Source of the DNA: an uncultured Butyrivibrio sp.
GTDB taxonomy: Bacteria > Bacillota > Clostridia > Lachnospirales > Lachnospiraceae
Direction of reading: 5' to 3'
Assembly (NCBI RefSeq): GCF_947169445.1
Contig: NZ_CAMVPU010000019.1
Span: 1 to 64,000 of the forward strand
Length of the DNA: 64,000 nt
The notes below the pieces were generated by a model. That model saw only the letters and a program-made list of their open reading frames with translations. It was not told where the DNA came from and made no database searches. The translations under genes were made by a program, and so were the position numbers. The stretch's first letter is position 1. Each line of letters opens with the position of its first letter. Positions 35,144 through 43,914 of the stretch are shown in pieces.

Positions 35144-35572
35144 TCACACACACTTTTTGGTAATTGCAAAAGAAAAATCTCCACTCATACATTTTTTTCC
35201 ATCAACCGAAACTTCCCCATGAAGTGCATAAAGAGGGTGACTTTCTCTCACCAGCCTGACATCGATTTTGGCAAGGTCACCGGGCCTGATCATTCCGCGA
35301 AAACGCACCTTATCAAGCCCCGTATATACAGGGAGTACATCTTCATCTTTCATCTTATCCGCAAACAAAACGCAGGCTGACTGCGCCATCATCTCACACT
35401 CAATCACCCCTGGCACAATCGGGTTACCTGGAAAATGCCCCTGCAAAAAGAATTCATCCCCTCTCACCCTGTAGTATCCGGTTGCAGACATTTCATCGTT
35501 TAACACAGCTTCATCAATAAGAAGCATTGGCTCCCTGTGGGGAAGAATCTTCTTAATTTCTTCTTTGTCCAT
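35144..35572 (-). CDS. fabZ: 3-hydroxyacyl-ACP dehydratase FabZ
   Basis: FabZ removes water from 3-hydroxyacyl-ACP, the third step of each elongation round. The 142-residue hotdog-fold protein shows LPHREPMLLIDEA, the catalytic histidine in GHFPGNPIVPG and the acid in the following VIECEMMAQSACVLF helix. The usual length is 140-150. It lies between accB and accC. The region between fabZ and accC (about 60 bases) has no visible hairpin. Confidence 0.95.
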   Translation of the reverse strand: MDKEEIKKILPHREPMLLIDEAVLNDEMSATGYYRVRGDEFFLQGHFPGNPIVPGVIECEMMAQSACVLFADKMKDEDVLPVYTGLDKVRFRGMIRPGDLAKIDVRLVRESHPLYALHGEVSVDGKKCMSGDFSFAITKKCV

Positions 35573-35583
35573 TACTTAACACC

Positions 35584-36036
35584 TCACCTTATTACAAAAA
35601 GAACCTGATCATACTCCACAAGGTCGCCCTCTTTAGCATTTACATTAGAAATAACGCCATCTACTGTGGCTTTCACCTCATTCATCATCTTCATGGCTTC
35701 TATACTGCACAGAACATCTCCCTTTTTTACAAAGTCTCCAACTTCTCTCTTTTTCCCTTCCACCTCAGGGTAAAAAACTCCAAGAAGAGGTGACTTTATC
35801 GGTGTTCCCTCCACTTTTTCAACAGTTTCCTTTGATTTTCCCTCAGGTTTCAGTATTGTTTCTAAGTTCTCAGGCTTACCATCGGTAATTCCTGCAGTAG
35901 TGACATAGCCACTTCTATTATTTTCAAACCCTACTTCCTTCTTAAGGATCAATTTAAATCCATCCTCTTCCACAGAAAGCTCACTTAGATCCAGGGTTCT
36001 GAATACTTCTGCATATTTTTCCAGCAAGTCTGTCAT
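35584..36036 (-). CDS. accB: Biotin carboxyl carrier protein of acetyl-CoA carboxylase
   Basis: AccB carries biotin on the lysine of the EAMKMMNEVKA motif (about residue 116) between AccC and AccAD. It has 150 residues. The N-terminal helix (MTDLLEKYAEVFRTLDLSELSVEEDGFKLILKKE) is typical. A Lys/Glu/Pro linker leads to the biotinyl domain (IKSPLLGVFYPEVEGKKREVGDFVKKGDVLCS, GVISNVNAKEGDLVEYDQVLFVI). It sits between fabF and fabZ, the common Firmicutes order. Confidence 0.96.
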   Translation of the reverse strand: MTDLLEKYAEVFRTLDLSELSVEEDGFKLILKKEVGFENNRSGYVTTAGITDGKPENLETILKPEGKSKETVEKVEGTPIKSPLLGVFYPEVEGKKREVGDFVKKGDVLCSIEAMKMMNEVKATVDGVISNVNAKEGDLVEYDQVLFVIR

Positions 36037-36040
36037 GAAA

Positions 36041-37273
36041 TCACCCCTTCTTAAATGCTATGCATGCGTTATGTCCGCCAAAACCAAGTGATGTACTGAG
36101 TGCATATTTTATCGGTGCTTCAACTGCCTTATTTGGTGTATAGTCAAGATCACACTCCTCATCCTTTTCTTTGTAATTGATTGTTGGCGGAATTATTCCC
36201 TCAGAAAGAGCAAGAACTGATGCGATTGCTTCAACTGCTCCGGTTGCCCCCATCATATGACCAGTCATTGATTTAGTAGAACTAATATGAATGTCATAAG
36301 CTTTTTTACCAAAAACTGCCTTTATAGCCTTGGTCTCCATAGCATCGTTTAAATGGGTTCCGGTTCCATGAGCATTTATGTAAAGCTCATCTTCATCCTG
36401 AATTCCGGCTTCATTTACTGCTGCTTTCATTGCCCTTATTGCACCGCTTCCCTCCGGATCAGGAGCAGTAATATGATAAGCATCAGATGTATTACCATAT
36501 CCCTTAACTTCCGCAAATATCTTAGCTCCTCGCCTTTTAGCGTGCTCAAATTCTTCAAGGATCAGCATTCCTGCTCCTTCCCCCATTACAAATCCGCCTC
36601 TTCTTTTATCAAAAGGAAGGCTTCCTTCTTCAGGGTTATCAGAAAGGTTAAGGGCCTGGCAATTAACAAAACCTGCCATAGCCAGTTCGTTTATAGAAGC
36701 CTCCGCTCCTCCTGCAATAATTGCATCTGCATAGCCATGCTTAATGGCACGATACGCTTCACCTATTGTATGGGTGGATGTGGCACAGGCAGTAACAACA
36801 GGCAGTGTGGGCCCCTTAGCCCCAAACTTAATAGAAATTGCCCCGGCAGCCATGTTACTGATCATCATTGGAACAAAAAACGGTGAAACATAGTCCGGTC
36901 CTTTTTCAGATAGCTTATTTGTCTCTCTTATGGTGGTATTTATACCACCTATCCCGGTCCCCACATAAACTCCAAAGCGCTCTTTATCCAGATCACTATT
37001 TAAAATCCCGCTCTGCTCAACCGCCTGCTTGGCAGCTCCCATGGCATACTGCATGAAAAGATCTGATTTCCTTATTTCCTGGGCGGTATCATAATAATTC
37101 TTCGGCTCAAATTCTTTTACCTCAGCATCAAGTCTAACCTTAAGCCTTGATGAGTCGAAGCGCTTTATCTTATCAATTCCGCATTTTCCGTTCCTGATAT
37201 TATTCCAAAAGGTGTCAATATCATTTCCTATTGGAGAAATAATACCCATCCCCGTCACAACAACTCTACACAT
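36041..37273 (-). CDS. fabF: 3-oxoacyl-ACP synthase II
   Basis: FabF condenses malonyl-ACP with acyl-ACP. The 410-residue thiolase-fold enzyme has the catalytic triad Cys in TACATSTHTIGEAY, His in NAHGTGTHLNDAMETKAI and His in STKSMTGHMMGATGAVEAI. The C-terminal GFGGHNACIAFKK is intact. I start at ATG 37273 (MCRVVVTGMG), with GGAGG five bases upstream; the longer frame begins at a TTG. It overlaps the fabG stop by 8 bases (ATGTGTAG). No fabH is seen in this operon, so initiation must be encoded elsewhere or done another way. Confidence 0.97.
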   Translation of the reverse strand: MCRVVVTGMGIISPIGNDIDTFWNNIRNGKCGIDKIKRFDSSRLKVRLDAEVKEFEPKNYYDTAQEIRKSDLFMQYAMGAAKQAVEQSGILNSDLDKERFGVYVGTGIGGINTTIRETNKLSEKGPDYVSPFFVPMMISNMAAGAISIKFGAKGPTLPVVTACATSTHTIGEAYRAIKHGYADAIIAGGAEASINELAMAGFVNCQALNLSDNPEEGSLPFDKRRGGFVMGEGAGMLILEEFEHAKRRGAKIFAEVKGYGNTSDAYHITAPDPEGSGAIRAMKAAVNEAGIQDEDELYINAHGTGTHLNDAMETKAIKAVFGKKAYDIHISSTKSMTGHMMGATGAVEAIASVLALSEGIIPPTINYKEKDEECDLDYTPNKAVEAPIKYALSTSLGFGGHNACIAFKKG

Positions 37274-38006
37274 ACAATCCTCCATCAACCTTTATAACTT
37301 CCCCAGTAATATAAGATGCGCAGTCAGAAGCAAGAAAAAGAACCAGCTCTGCCACATCCTGCGGTCTTCCCAAAGTCCCCATGGGAATCTGCTTTTTAAT
37401 TTCATCTGCCTGTTCATCAGAGAGCTTATCTGTCATATCTGTAGATATGAAACCCGGAGCAACTGCATTACATCTGATGTTCTTTTTTCCATATTCTCTT
37501 GCCACAGCCTTAGTAAAACCTATTATTCCAGCCTTCGATGCCGCATAATTGGTCTGCCCCTTATTTCCCATAAGTCCTACGACCGAGCTTATATTAATGA
37601 TGCTTCCACTTCTCTGCCTTACGAACTGGCGTATAAAGCTCTTAGTAACAAAAATCGTTCCCTTTAGATTAACATCGATAACATCATCAATCTCCATAGC
37701 TGAGAGCGAAGGAAGTATGTTGTCCCTTGTAATGCCGGCATTGTTTACCAGAATATCTATCTTTCCAAAGTCTGCTATAATCTCCTCGCTTACCGATACT
37801 ACCTGATCAGCATTTTTCACATCACAGATATATAGCCTTACCCTGCTACCAAGCTTTTCTAGTTCTTCTATAGTTAAAATAGCCTTCTGCGAAGCTGTAG
37901 TTGCTATTATTGCCATGTTGGCACCATTTTCTGCAAGTTTATAAGCTATAGCCTTTCCGATTCCCCTGGTGCCTCCTGTTATTACTGCTGTTTTTCCCTT
38001 AAGCAT
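37266..38006 (-). CDS. fabG: 3-oxoacyl-ACP reductase
   Basis: FabG reduces 3-oxoacyl-ACP with NADPH. It is a 246-residue short-chain dehydrogenase. The cofactor motif is TGGTRGIGKAIA, followed by LVNNAGITRDN, and the catalytic Ser-Tyr-Lys are in ISSVVGLMGNKGQTNYAASKAG. The C-terminal segment GEVIKVDGGLYV is typical of FabG. The start codon overlaps the fabD stop by 8 bases (ATGCTTAA), and the fabF start overlaps the fabG stop. Confidence 0.96.
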   Translation of the reverse strand: MLKGKTAVITGGTRGIGKAIAYKLAENGANMAIIATTASQKAILTIEELEKLGSRVRLYICDVKNADQVVSVSEEIIADFGKIDILVNNAGITRDNILPSLSAMEIDDVIDVNLKGTIFVTKSFIRQFVRQRSGSIINISSVVGLMGNKGQTNYAASKAGIIGFTKAVAREYGKKNIRCNAVAPGFISTDMTDKLSDEQADEIKKQIPMGTLGRPQDVAELVLFLASDCASYITGEVIKVDGGLYV

Positions 38007-38931
38007 AATTAAGTTCCTTCTTTATATTTTCAAGATCACTTAAATCACAGATATTAAAGATCTTAGCCCCGGGTACAGTTCTTTTTACAAATCCTGATAA
38101 AGTCTTACCGGGGCCACATTCTATAAAGGTATCAACTCCATCCCTTGACATATTTAAAAGAGTCTCTTCCCACTTCACACTGTTTGAGATTTGATCAGTA
38201 ATTAGCTCAACCATCTCATCTTTTTGAGCCGGATATGGTCTTGCCGTCTTATTGGCATAAAGATCCTTATGATCAGTGTTCAAACAGTCTATATAGTTTT
38301 CGCAAAATTCTTCCTTTAGTTTTTTAGAAGCCTCTTTCATATATGGGGTGTGAAAAGAGCCGCTTACATTAAGCTGTACAAAACGTGCATTCTCGCTCTT
38401 AAGAACCTCTTTGAACGATTCAATGTTATTTTCTTTCCCGGAGACAACTATCTGACCCGGACAATTGTAATTTACAGGATAAACCTCATTTTCAAGGCAA
38501 AGAGCTTTGAGCTTATCCTTGTCCATACCCATTACCGCCAACATGCTTCCCTTCACATTTTCAGAAGCCTCCTGCATGAAGCTTGCCCTCTTACACACCA
38601 GTTTAAAGGCATTCTCCTTGGAAAGAGCCCCGCTAACAGCCATACCTACCATTTCTCCAAGAGAAAAGCCAGCCACAGCATCAGGGTGGATCCCGGCATT
38701 TTCAAGAGCCAACGCCCCTGCAATATCCGCAAGGAAAAGACAGGGCTGTGTATTCTCAGTCACTTTTAATTCCTCAGAACTTGCATTAAACATCTGGATA
38801 ATGGTTCCCGGTCTTATAGCCTCGGCAACACCAAAGAAGTTATGAACTTCAGGTATATTCTCATACAGATCCTTAGCCATGCCCGGAAACTGGCTTCCCT
38901 GACCTGAAAATAAAAAAGCAATTTTTCCCAT
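37999..38931 (-). CDS. fabD: Malonyl-CoA-ACP transacylase
   Basis: FabD moves malonate from CoA to ACP. It has 310 residues. The start MGKIAFLFSGQGSQFPGMAKDLY is typical. The nucleophile serine is in VAGFSLGEMVGM, where the common GHSxGE has Phe in place of His; the catalytic His follows in NVSGSFHTPYM. VECGPGKTLSGFVKR closes the domain. Length and motifs are otherwise normal. Translationally coupled to fabG. Confidence 0.96.
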   Translation of the reverse strand: MGKIAFLFSGQGSQFPGMAKDLYENIPEVHNFFGVAEAIRPGTIIQMFNASSEELKVTENTQPCLFLADIAGALALENAGIHPDAVAGFSLGEMVGMAVSGALSKENAFKLVCKRASFMQEASENVKGSMLAVMGMDKDKLKALCLENEVYPVNYNCPGQIVVSGKENNIESFKEVLKSENARFVQLNVSGSFHTPYMKEASKKLKEEFCENYIDCLNTDHKDLYANKTARPYPAQKDEMVELITDQISNSVKWEETLLNMSRDGVDTFIECGPGKTLSGFVKRTVPGAKIFNICDLSDLENIKKELNYA

Positions 38932-38988
38932 TTCTGATTCCTTCTATTATTCTTTACTTCTAATTTCTCAATGATAAAAAATATTGAA

Positions 38989-39927
38989 TTATACAAACTC
39001 ATGACCAAGGAGGTTACAAGCATCACTGTATATTTCTGTTACAATTTTCTTACAGGAATCCTCACTCTTAACAAGGCCGGCTATCTGTCCGCACATGCAG
39101 GATCCACTTTTTACATCTCCATCTATAGCTGCGCGTCTAAGGGCACCAGCTCCCATTTTTTCAAGTTCTTCAGGAAGAGTATTTTTATCATTCTCCATCT
39201 TAAAAAACTGTCTTGTCATGTTATTTTTCAGAGCTCTTACAGGATGTCCAAGGCTCTTTCCCGTAACAATTGTGTCCCTGTCTCCGGCCTTTAAGACTTT
39301 TTCCTTGTAATTTGGATGAACATTACACTCTTTTGCAGTAAGAAACCTTGTTCCCATCTGAACAGCCCTTGCGCCAAGCATGAAAGCAGCCGCCATTCCT
39401 CTGCCATCAGCAATTCCACCAGCTGCTATGACAGGGATATTCACTGCATCAACCACCTGTGGAACCAAAGCCATGGTTGTTGTATCTCCTACATGTCCTC
39501 CGGATTCACAGCCTTCAGCCACAACGGCACAGGCTCCCATCCGTTCAACCATAACCGCAAGTGCTACGCTTGCCACAACACAAATAACTTTCACACCGTT
39601 ATCAATTAGTTTTTGCATGTATTTTGCGGGATTGCCTGCACCTGTTGTTACAACCTTGATTTTTTCCTGACATACCACCTCAACAGCCTCGTCAATATAT
39701 GGGCTCATCAGCATGAGATTTACTCCAAAGGGCTTATCTGTCAGTTTTTTTGCCTTGATTATCTGTTCCCTTAACTGCTCGCCATTGGAATTCATCGCAG
39801 CAATGAGGCCAAGTCCCCCTGCATTTGAAACCGCACTAGCCAGATCAGCATCAGCAATCCATGCCATTCCCCCTTGAATTACCGGATATTCAATGTCCAG
39901 CATTTCACATATAGGATTTCTATTCAT
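38989..39927 (-). CDS. fabK: Enoyl-ACP reductase II (FMN-dependent)
   Basis: FabK reduces enoyl-ACP with FMN and NADH. It has 312 residues. The nitronate-monooxygenase-like barrel shows YPVIQGGMAWIADADLASAVSNAGGLGLI, GVKVICVVASVALAVMVERMGACAVVAEGCESGGHVGDTTTMALVPQVVDAV, IPVIAAGGIADGRGMAAAFMLGARAVQMGTRFL. This enzyme replaces FabI in many Firmicutes and makes the cell insensitive to triclosan-type FabI inhibitors. It lies between acpP and fabD. The upstream gap to acpP is 51 bases. Confidence 0.95.
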   Translation of the reverse strand: MNRNPICEMLDIEYPVIQGGMAWIADADLASAVSNAGGLGLIAAMNSNGEQLREQIIKAKKLTDKPFGVNLMLMSPYIDEAVEVVCQEKIKVVTTGAGNPAKYMQKLIDNGVKVICVVASVALAVMVERMGACAVVAEGCESGGHVGDTTTMALVPQVVDAVNIPVIAAGGIADGRGMAAAFMLGARAVQMGTRFLTAKECNVHPNYKEKVLKAGDRDTIVTGKSLGHPVRALKNNMTRQFFKMENDKNTLPEELEKMGAGALRRAAIDGDVKSGSCMCGQIAGLVKSEDSCKKIVTEIYSDACNLLGHEFV

Positions 39928-39978
39928 ACAATCCTCCAGAAAATCGATTATTACACTCTTGGAAACAACATAGGTGCA

Positions 39979-40206
39979 TTACTGGTTTTCAATGTGTTTA
40001 ACAAGCTGCTCAATTGTTGTGATTTCCTGAGTCAACTCGATCTTGCAATCAAGCTCTTCCTGCATCTGCATCACAAGCTCCATAATATCCAGTGAATCAA
40101 GACCAATTTCTGAAAAAGTTGAAGTCAGAGAAATCTCAGACTCATCCTTATCCAGGTACTCTGCTATTATCTTTACAATTACTCCGCTAACATCCTTCAT
40201 TTTCAT
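39979..40206 (-). CDS. acpP: Acyl carrier protein
   Basis: A 75-residue acidic helical protein with the phosphopantetheine serine in GLDSLDIMELV (Ser38). It carries the growing acyl chain. It is the first gene of the fab-acc operon on the minus strand, downstream of a MerR-type promoter. The start is preceded by AGGAG at a normal distance. Confidence 0.95.
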   Translation of the reverse strand: MKMKDVSGVIVKIIAEYLDKDESEISLTSTFSEIGLDSLDIMELVMQMQEELDCKIELTQEITTIEQLVKHIENQ

Positions 40207-40283
40207 TTCTCCTTTTTTTCAAAAAAATTTTCGTGTGAACAGGTTTATTTGTTATTTCCTATCCAATTTATCAATCTTTTGTT

Positions 40284-40314
40284 ACAATAATCTTGGGGGT
40301 AACCCCCAGGTCAA
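40284..40314 (-). promoter_or_regulatory. MerR-type promoter and operator of the fatty-acid operon
   Basis: The minus strand has TTGACC (40309-40314), a 19-base spacer and TATTGT (40284-40289). The palindrome TGGGGGT-A-ACCCCCA (40294-40308) lies in the spacer. A 19-20 bp spacer with a central dyad is the hallmark of promoters twisted open by MerR-family activators. A divergent MerR gene starts 33 bases away. Expected start near 40277, about 70 bases before acpP. Confidence 0.75.
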
Positions 40315-40346
40315 GAGATTTTTTTCAGATTTTATGGGAGTTTTTT

Positions 40347-41195
40347 ATGACAGGAAATGATAGTTTTCAGAACGATGAAAAAGAGTATTCTTTAACTGTA
40401 GGTCAATTTGCCAAATTATGCGGCACTACAAGAGACACATTAAGACATTACTATGAGCAAAAAATAATCACTCCAAGAGTTGATCCAGATAACGGCTACC
40501 ACTACTACTCAGCCTCCCAGATCAGTTCTTTTTTCTTTATAACCACCATGAGGCAGGCCGGCTGCTCCATTCAGGAAATAAGGGACACCATTAATAGTTC
40601 CTCGAAGGAAGCTATAACCAAACTTGCCAATTCCAAAATTCTCGATATGCAAAGAGAACTCTTTTTGATCAATAAAAAAATTAGTGCTCTTCACCTTGGC
40701 ATGTGGATACTAAACACCTATGAAGAGCATGGCTATAATAAAGTCTACGTCGGAGACATTCCTGATATAAGTGTATCAAAGACGCCCATCAGAAACAGTG
40801 ACAGCGCATATCATACCGCAGATATTGCGGCCGATATTTCAGAACATCTTTTTAAAGCCTCCGGTAATGGAGCCTTATCTACATTCCCCACCGGAGTTAC
40901 TATTGGGTATGAGAATCTTATAAAAAAGCATTATGTCTATAACAATATAGTAAGCCTCTCATTCCTTCCGGCAGATGAAATGGATACCCAAAAGCTTCCC
41001 AGCAACAGAGTGGTCGCCTGCTATCACGAACATAATTCATCCGATATAGAAAAAACGTACGCAAAGATGGTATCATATATTAAAAGAAATGACCTTACAC
41101 CTCTATCTGATTTGTACAGCGTAAGTCTTATCAATCTGTACAACAAGGAGAAACAGCATACTTACTTTAAATATCTTTTTATATGCATCGCATAA
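40347..41195 (+). CDS. MerR-family regulator, BmrR-like, divergent to the fatty-acid operon
   Basis: The 282-residue protein begins with a MerR winged-helix domain (about 12-85): SLTVGQFAKLCGTTRDTLRHYYEQKIITP, then NGYHYYSASQISSFFFITTMRQAGCSIQEIRDTI. A dimerisation helix follows, and a C-terminal domain (about 130-282) looks like the GyrI/BmrR effector-binding fold (TFPTGVTIGYENL; VVACYHEHNSSDIEKTYAKMVSYIKRNDL). Frame continues upstream to a TTG at 40293, but that codon lies in the operator, and GGGAG precedes the ATG at 40347. The divergent position and the MerR-type promoter of acpP indicate control of fatty-acid synthesis; the ligand (perhaps an acyl-CoA or acyl-ACP) is unknown. Confidence 0.85.
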   Translation: MTGNDSFQNDEKEYSLTVGQFAKLCGTTRDTLRHYYEQKIITPRVDPDNGYHYYSASQISSFFFITTMRQAGCSIQEIRDTINSSSKEAITKLANSKILDMQRELFLINKKISALHLGMWILNTYEEHGYNKVYVGDIPDISVSKTPIRNSDSAYHTADIAADISEHLFKASGNGALSTFPTGVTIGYENLIKKHYVYNNIVSLSFLPADEMDTQKLPSNRVVACYHEHNSSDIEKTYAKMVSYIKRNDLTPLSDLYSVSLINLYNKEKQHTYFKYLFICIA

Positions 41196-41219
41196 ACTTT
41201 TTGCCAGAAAGGAATAGAC

Positions 41220-42023
41220 ATGACAACAGTAAGCAAGGTAGAAACAGACAAATTTACAATGAATTATTTTTCTTTCGGAAACGGACCTAAGAACCTGGTA
41301 GTAATCCCCGGCATTAGCATTCAGAGCGTAATGGGTTCTGCCAATACCGTGGCAGCAGAATACTCTCTTCTTGAAAATGATTTCACAGTTTATGTATTTG
41401 ACAGACGTGAAGATATACCGGATCCATATTCAATTTATGACATGGCTCATGATACGGTTGATGCCATTAAATCCCTGGGGCTTTCTAAATTCAGTCTGTT
41501 TGGCGCATCTCAGGGTGGTATGATTTCAATGGTGATCGCCATCGAGAATCCTGAGCTTGTTGAAAAGCTGATTCTTGGATCAACCTCTTCTCATATCAAG
41601 GATTCCCAGTCAGCTGTTTTGGACAAGTGGATCGAGCTTGCCAAAAACAAGGACGCTCATAGTCTTTATCAGAGTTTTGCCAAGGAAATCTATCCACCTG
41701 AAGTTTACGACGATTATAAGGAATACTTTTCAGATATCAGCAACAGTGTAACTACTAAGGAGCTTGAGAAATTTGTAATACTTGCAAGCGCCATAAAAGG
41801 CTTTGATATATCAGAGGATCTGAAAAAGATAAAATGCCCTACTCTTGCTATGGGTGTTTTTGAAGATGCAGTTCTTGACTCGGATGCAACAATGGAAATT
41901 GCTGAGAATCTTGATTACAGACCTGATTTCAAACTGTTCATGTATATCGGCTATGGACATGCTGCTTTTGATACAGCACCGGATTATAGAGAGAGGATTT
42001 ATTCCTTCCTGACAAAAGAATAA
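41220..42023 (+). CDS. Alpha/beta hydrolase
   Basis: The protein has 267 residues. The oxyanion and nucleophile regions VVIPGISIQS and GASQGGM (Ser) are seen, with the acid near GVFEDAVLDSD and the catalytic His in YIGYGHAAFD. There is no signal peptide, so the enzyme is cytoplasmic. It follows the MerR gene by 25 bases and has GAAAGG before the ATG, so the two are probably cotranscribed. The link with fatty-acid control suggests an esterase or thioesterase acting on acyl groups; the substrate is not shown by sequence. Confidence 0.8.
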   Translation: MTTVSKVETDKFTMNYFSFGNGPKNLVVIPGISIQSVMGSANTVAAEYSLLENDFTVYVFDRREDIPDPYSIYDMAHDTVDAIKSLGLSKFSLFGASQGGMISMVIAIENPELVEKLILGSTSSHIKDSQSAVLDKWIELAKNKDAHSLYQSFAKEIYPPEVYDDYKEYFSDISNSVTTKELEKFVILASAIKGFDISEDLKKIKCPTLAMGVFEDAVLDSDATMEIAENLDYRPDFKLFMYIGYGHAAFDTAPDYRERIYSFLTKE

Positions 42024-42059
42024 TAAAATGAATCAATAATTTACAAGGAATTTTTAGAT

Positions 42060-43835
42060 ATGGCATTTGATGGAATCACAATAGCGAATTTAACCAAGGA
42101 TTTTAACGATAGATTAAATGGAGGTCGAATATATAAAATAGCACAGACCGAGAGTGACGAGCTCTTTATCACCGTCAAGCTCTCTTATGAAAACGCTGAG
42201 AAATATGGCATCAAACAGGAAAAACTTGTTTTATCTGCCGATGCTTCTCTTCCGCTTACTTACCTTACTGACGAAAACAAACCTTCTCCCATGACTGCTC
42301 CGAATTTCTGTATGCTACTTAGAAAGCACATTCAGAACGGCCGCATTATATCTGTATCTCAGCCCGGTGGTCTTGAGAGAATCATCAGATTTGAAGTTGA
42401 ACACCTTGATGAAATGGGTGACCTTCGTCACAAAGTTCTTTTAATCGAGATCATGGGCAAGTACAGTAATATCATTTTTACAGATGAGGAAAATGTCATA
42501 ATTGACAGCATAAAGCACATTCCTGCATCTGTAAGTTCAGTAAGAGAGGTTCTTCCCGGACGGGAATACTTCATTCCATCCCAGGATAAGGCCAATCCTC
42601 TGACCACTACTGCAGATGAGTTTTCAAGCTGTGTTCTTAGTAAGGGAATGCCTGTATTTAAAGCTATTTATTCAAGCTACACAGGTCTATCTCCTATCAT
42701 TGCCCAGGAAATATGTTTCAGAAGCGGCGTTGATGCAGATAAATCAGCAATTGCTCTTGATACAGATGAATCAATTGCTTTATACAAGACTTTCTGCCAG
42801 GTAATTGATCTGGTAAAAAACGGCACCTTTACTCCAACTGTTATTTATGAAGACGGCGCTCCAAAAGAATTTGCTTCTATTCCGCTGACTTTATACAAGG
42901 ACACCTGCACTTCCAAAAATTTTGACGATATTTCTTCTCTTTTACAGAATTACTACGCAGAAAAAAATGTAGTTACCAGAATCCGTCAGAAATCTGTTGA
43001 TCTAAGAAAAATTGTCCAGACTGCTCTTGAGCGCAATGTCAGAAAATACGATCTGCAGCTTCGACAGATGAAAGACAGCGAGAAAAAGGATAAATACAAA
43101 ACATACGGCGAACTTCTTACCGTTTACGGATATAGTGCCGAGCCGGGTGCTGATAAGATCACAGTTAACGATTACAATACAGGCAAGGATGTTACCATCG
43201 CTTTGGATCCTACTCTGACGCCTCCTCAGAATGCCAAAAAGTATTTTGATAAATACACCAAACTCAAAAGGACTGCTCAGGCTTTGGAAGAACAGATGAA
43301 GGAATCAAAAGAGGCTATTGACCAGCTGGAATCCATACAGACAGCCCTTGAAATCGCCCAAAAGGAAGCTGACCTTGCCCAGATCCGTCAGGAGCTTGTT
43401 GACAGCGGCTATATCAAAGCTCACCACACAGGGAAAAATAGTCGCCGCGAGAAGATAACCAGCAAGCCCTTCCACTACCTTAGCAGTGATGGTTTTGATA
43501 TTTATGTTGGCAAAAACAATATCCAAAATGATGAACTTACTTTCAAAACAGCCAATGGTGGTGACTGGTGGTTTCATGCCAAGAAAATCCCCGGTTCCCA
43601 TGTTGTTCTGATAACTGGTGGCAAAGAAGTTCCGGACAGAGCCTTTGAAGAAGCTGCTGCTCTTGCCGCTTTTTATTCAAAAGGCAAAGTTCAGGAAAAA
43701 GTTGAGATTGACTATGTTCAGAGAAAAGAGGTCAAAAAACCAGGTGGTGCCAAGCCGGGCTTTGTAGTCTACTACACCAACTATTCCATGGCCATTTCTC
43801 CTGATATATCTGCCCTTAAACTTATTAGTGATTAA
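42060..43835 (+). CDS. rqcH: Rqc2/RqcH ribosome quality-control factor (NFACT, FbpA-like)
   Basis: RqcH binds stalled 50S subunits and recruits alanyl-tRNA to add alanine tails for degradation. Its 591 residues show NFACT-N (MAFDGITIANLTKDFNDRLNGGRIYKI), a helix-hairpin-helix and coiled-coil middle (FDKYTKLKRTAQALEEQMKE), and a C-terminal NFACT-R domain (GFDIYVGKNNIQNDELTFK, ANGGDWWFHAKKIPGSHVVL). The pair equivalent to the B. subtilis Asp97-Arg98 that recognises tRNA is Glu106-Arg107 here, a conservative change. The window also holds smpB, ssrA and rnr, so both bacterial rescue routes are represented. Confidence 0.93.
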   Translation: MAFDGITIANLTKDFNDRLNGGRIYKIAQTESDELFITVKLSYENAEKYGIKQEKLVLSADASLPLTYLTDENKPSPMTAPNFCMLLRKHIQNGRIISVSQPGGLERIIRFEVEHLDEMGDLRHKVLLIEIMGKYSNIIFTDEENVIIDSIKHIPASVSSVREVLPGREYFIPSQDKANPLTTTADEFSSCVLSKGMPVFKAIYSSYTGLSPIIAQEICFRSGVDADKSAIALDTDESIALYKTFCQVIDLVKNGTFTPTVIYEDGAPKEFASIPLTLYKDTCTSKNFDDISSLLQNYYAEKNVVTRIRQKSVDLRKIVQTALERNVRKYDLQLRQMKDSEKKDKYKTYGELLTVYGYSAEPGADKITVNDYNTGKDVTIALDPTLTPPQNAKKYFDKYTKLKRTAQALEEQMKESKEAIDQLESIQTALEIAQKEADLAQIRQELVDSGYIKAHHTGKNSRREKITSKPFHYLSSDGFDIYVGKNNIQNDELTFKTANGGDWWFHAKKIPGSHVVLITGGKEVPDRAFEEAAALAAFYSKGKVQEKVEIDYVQRKEVKKPGGAKPGFVVYYTNYSMAISPDISALKLISD

Positions 43836-43849
43836 TTCGTACACAGTAA

Positions 43850-43883
43850 AAACACCTCATTACAAACTCGTAATGAGGTGTTT
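43850..43883. terminator. Bidirectional terminator between rqcH and the chemoreceptor gene
   Basis: A 14 bp stem AAACACCTCATTAC/GTAATGAGGTGTTT with a 6-base loop; T-runs on both strands (TTTCTT plus, TTTTTAC minus). It separates convergent genes. Confidence 0.9.
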
Positions 43884-43914
43884 CTTAAGGAGGGGGTGCA
43901 TATTGTAGCAAGAA

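Noticed and set aside
40293..40346. Longer start (TTG at 40293) for the MerR gene
   Set aside because: It falls within the operator and lacks a ribosome binding site; the ATG at 40347 has GGGAG upstream.
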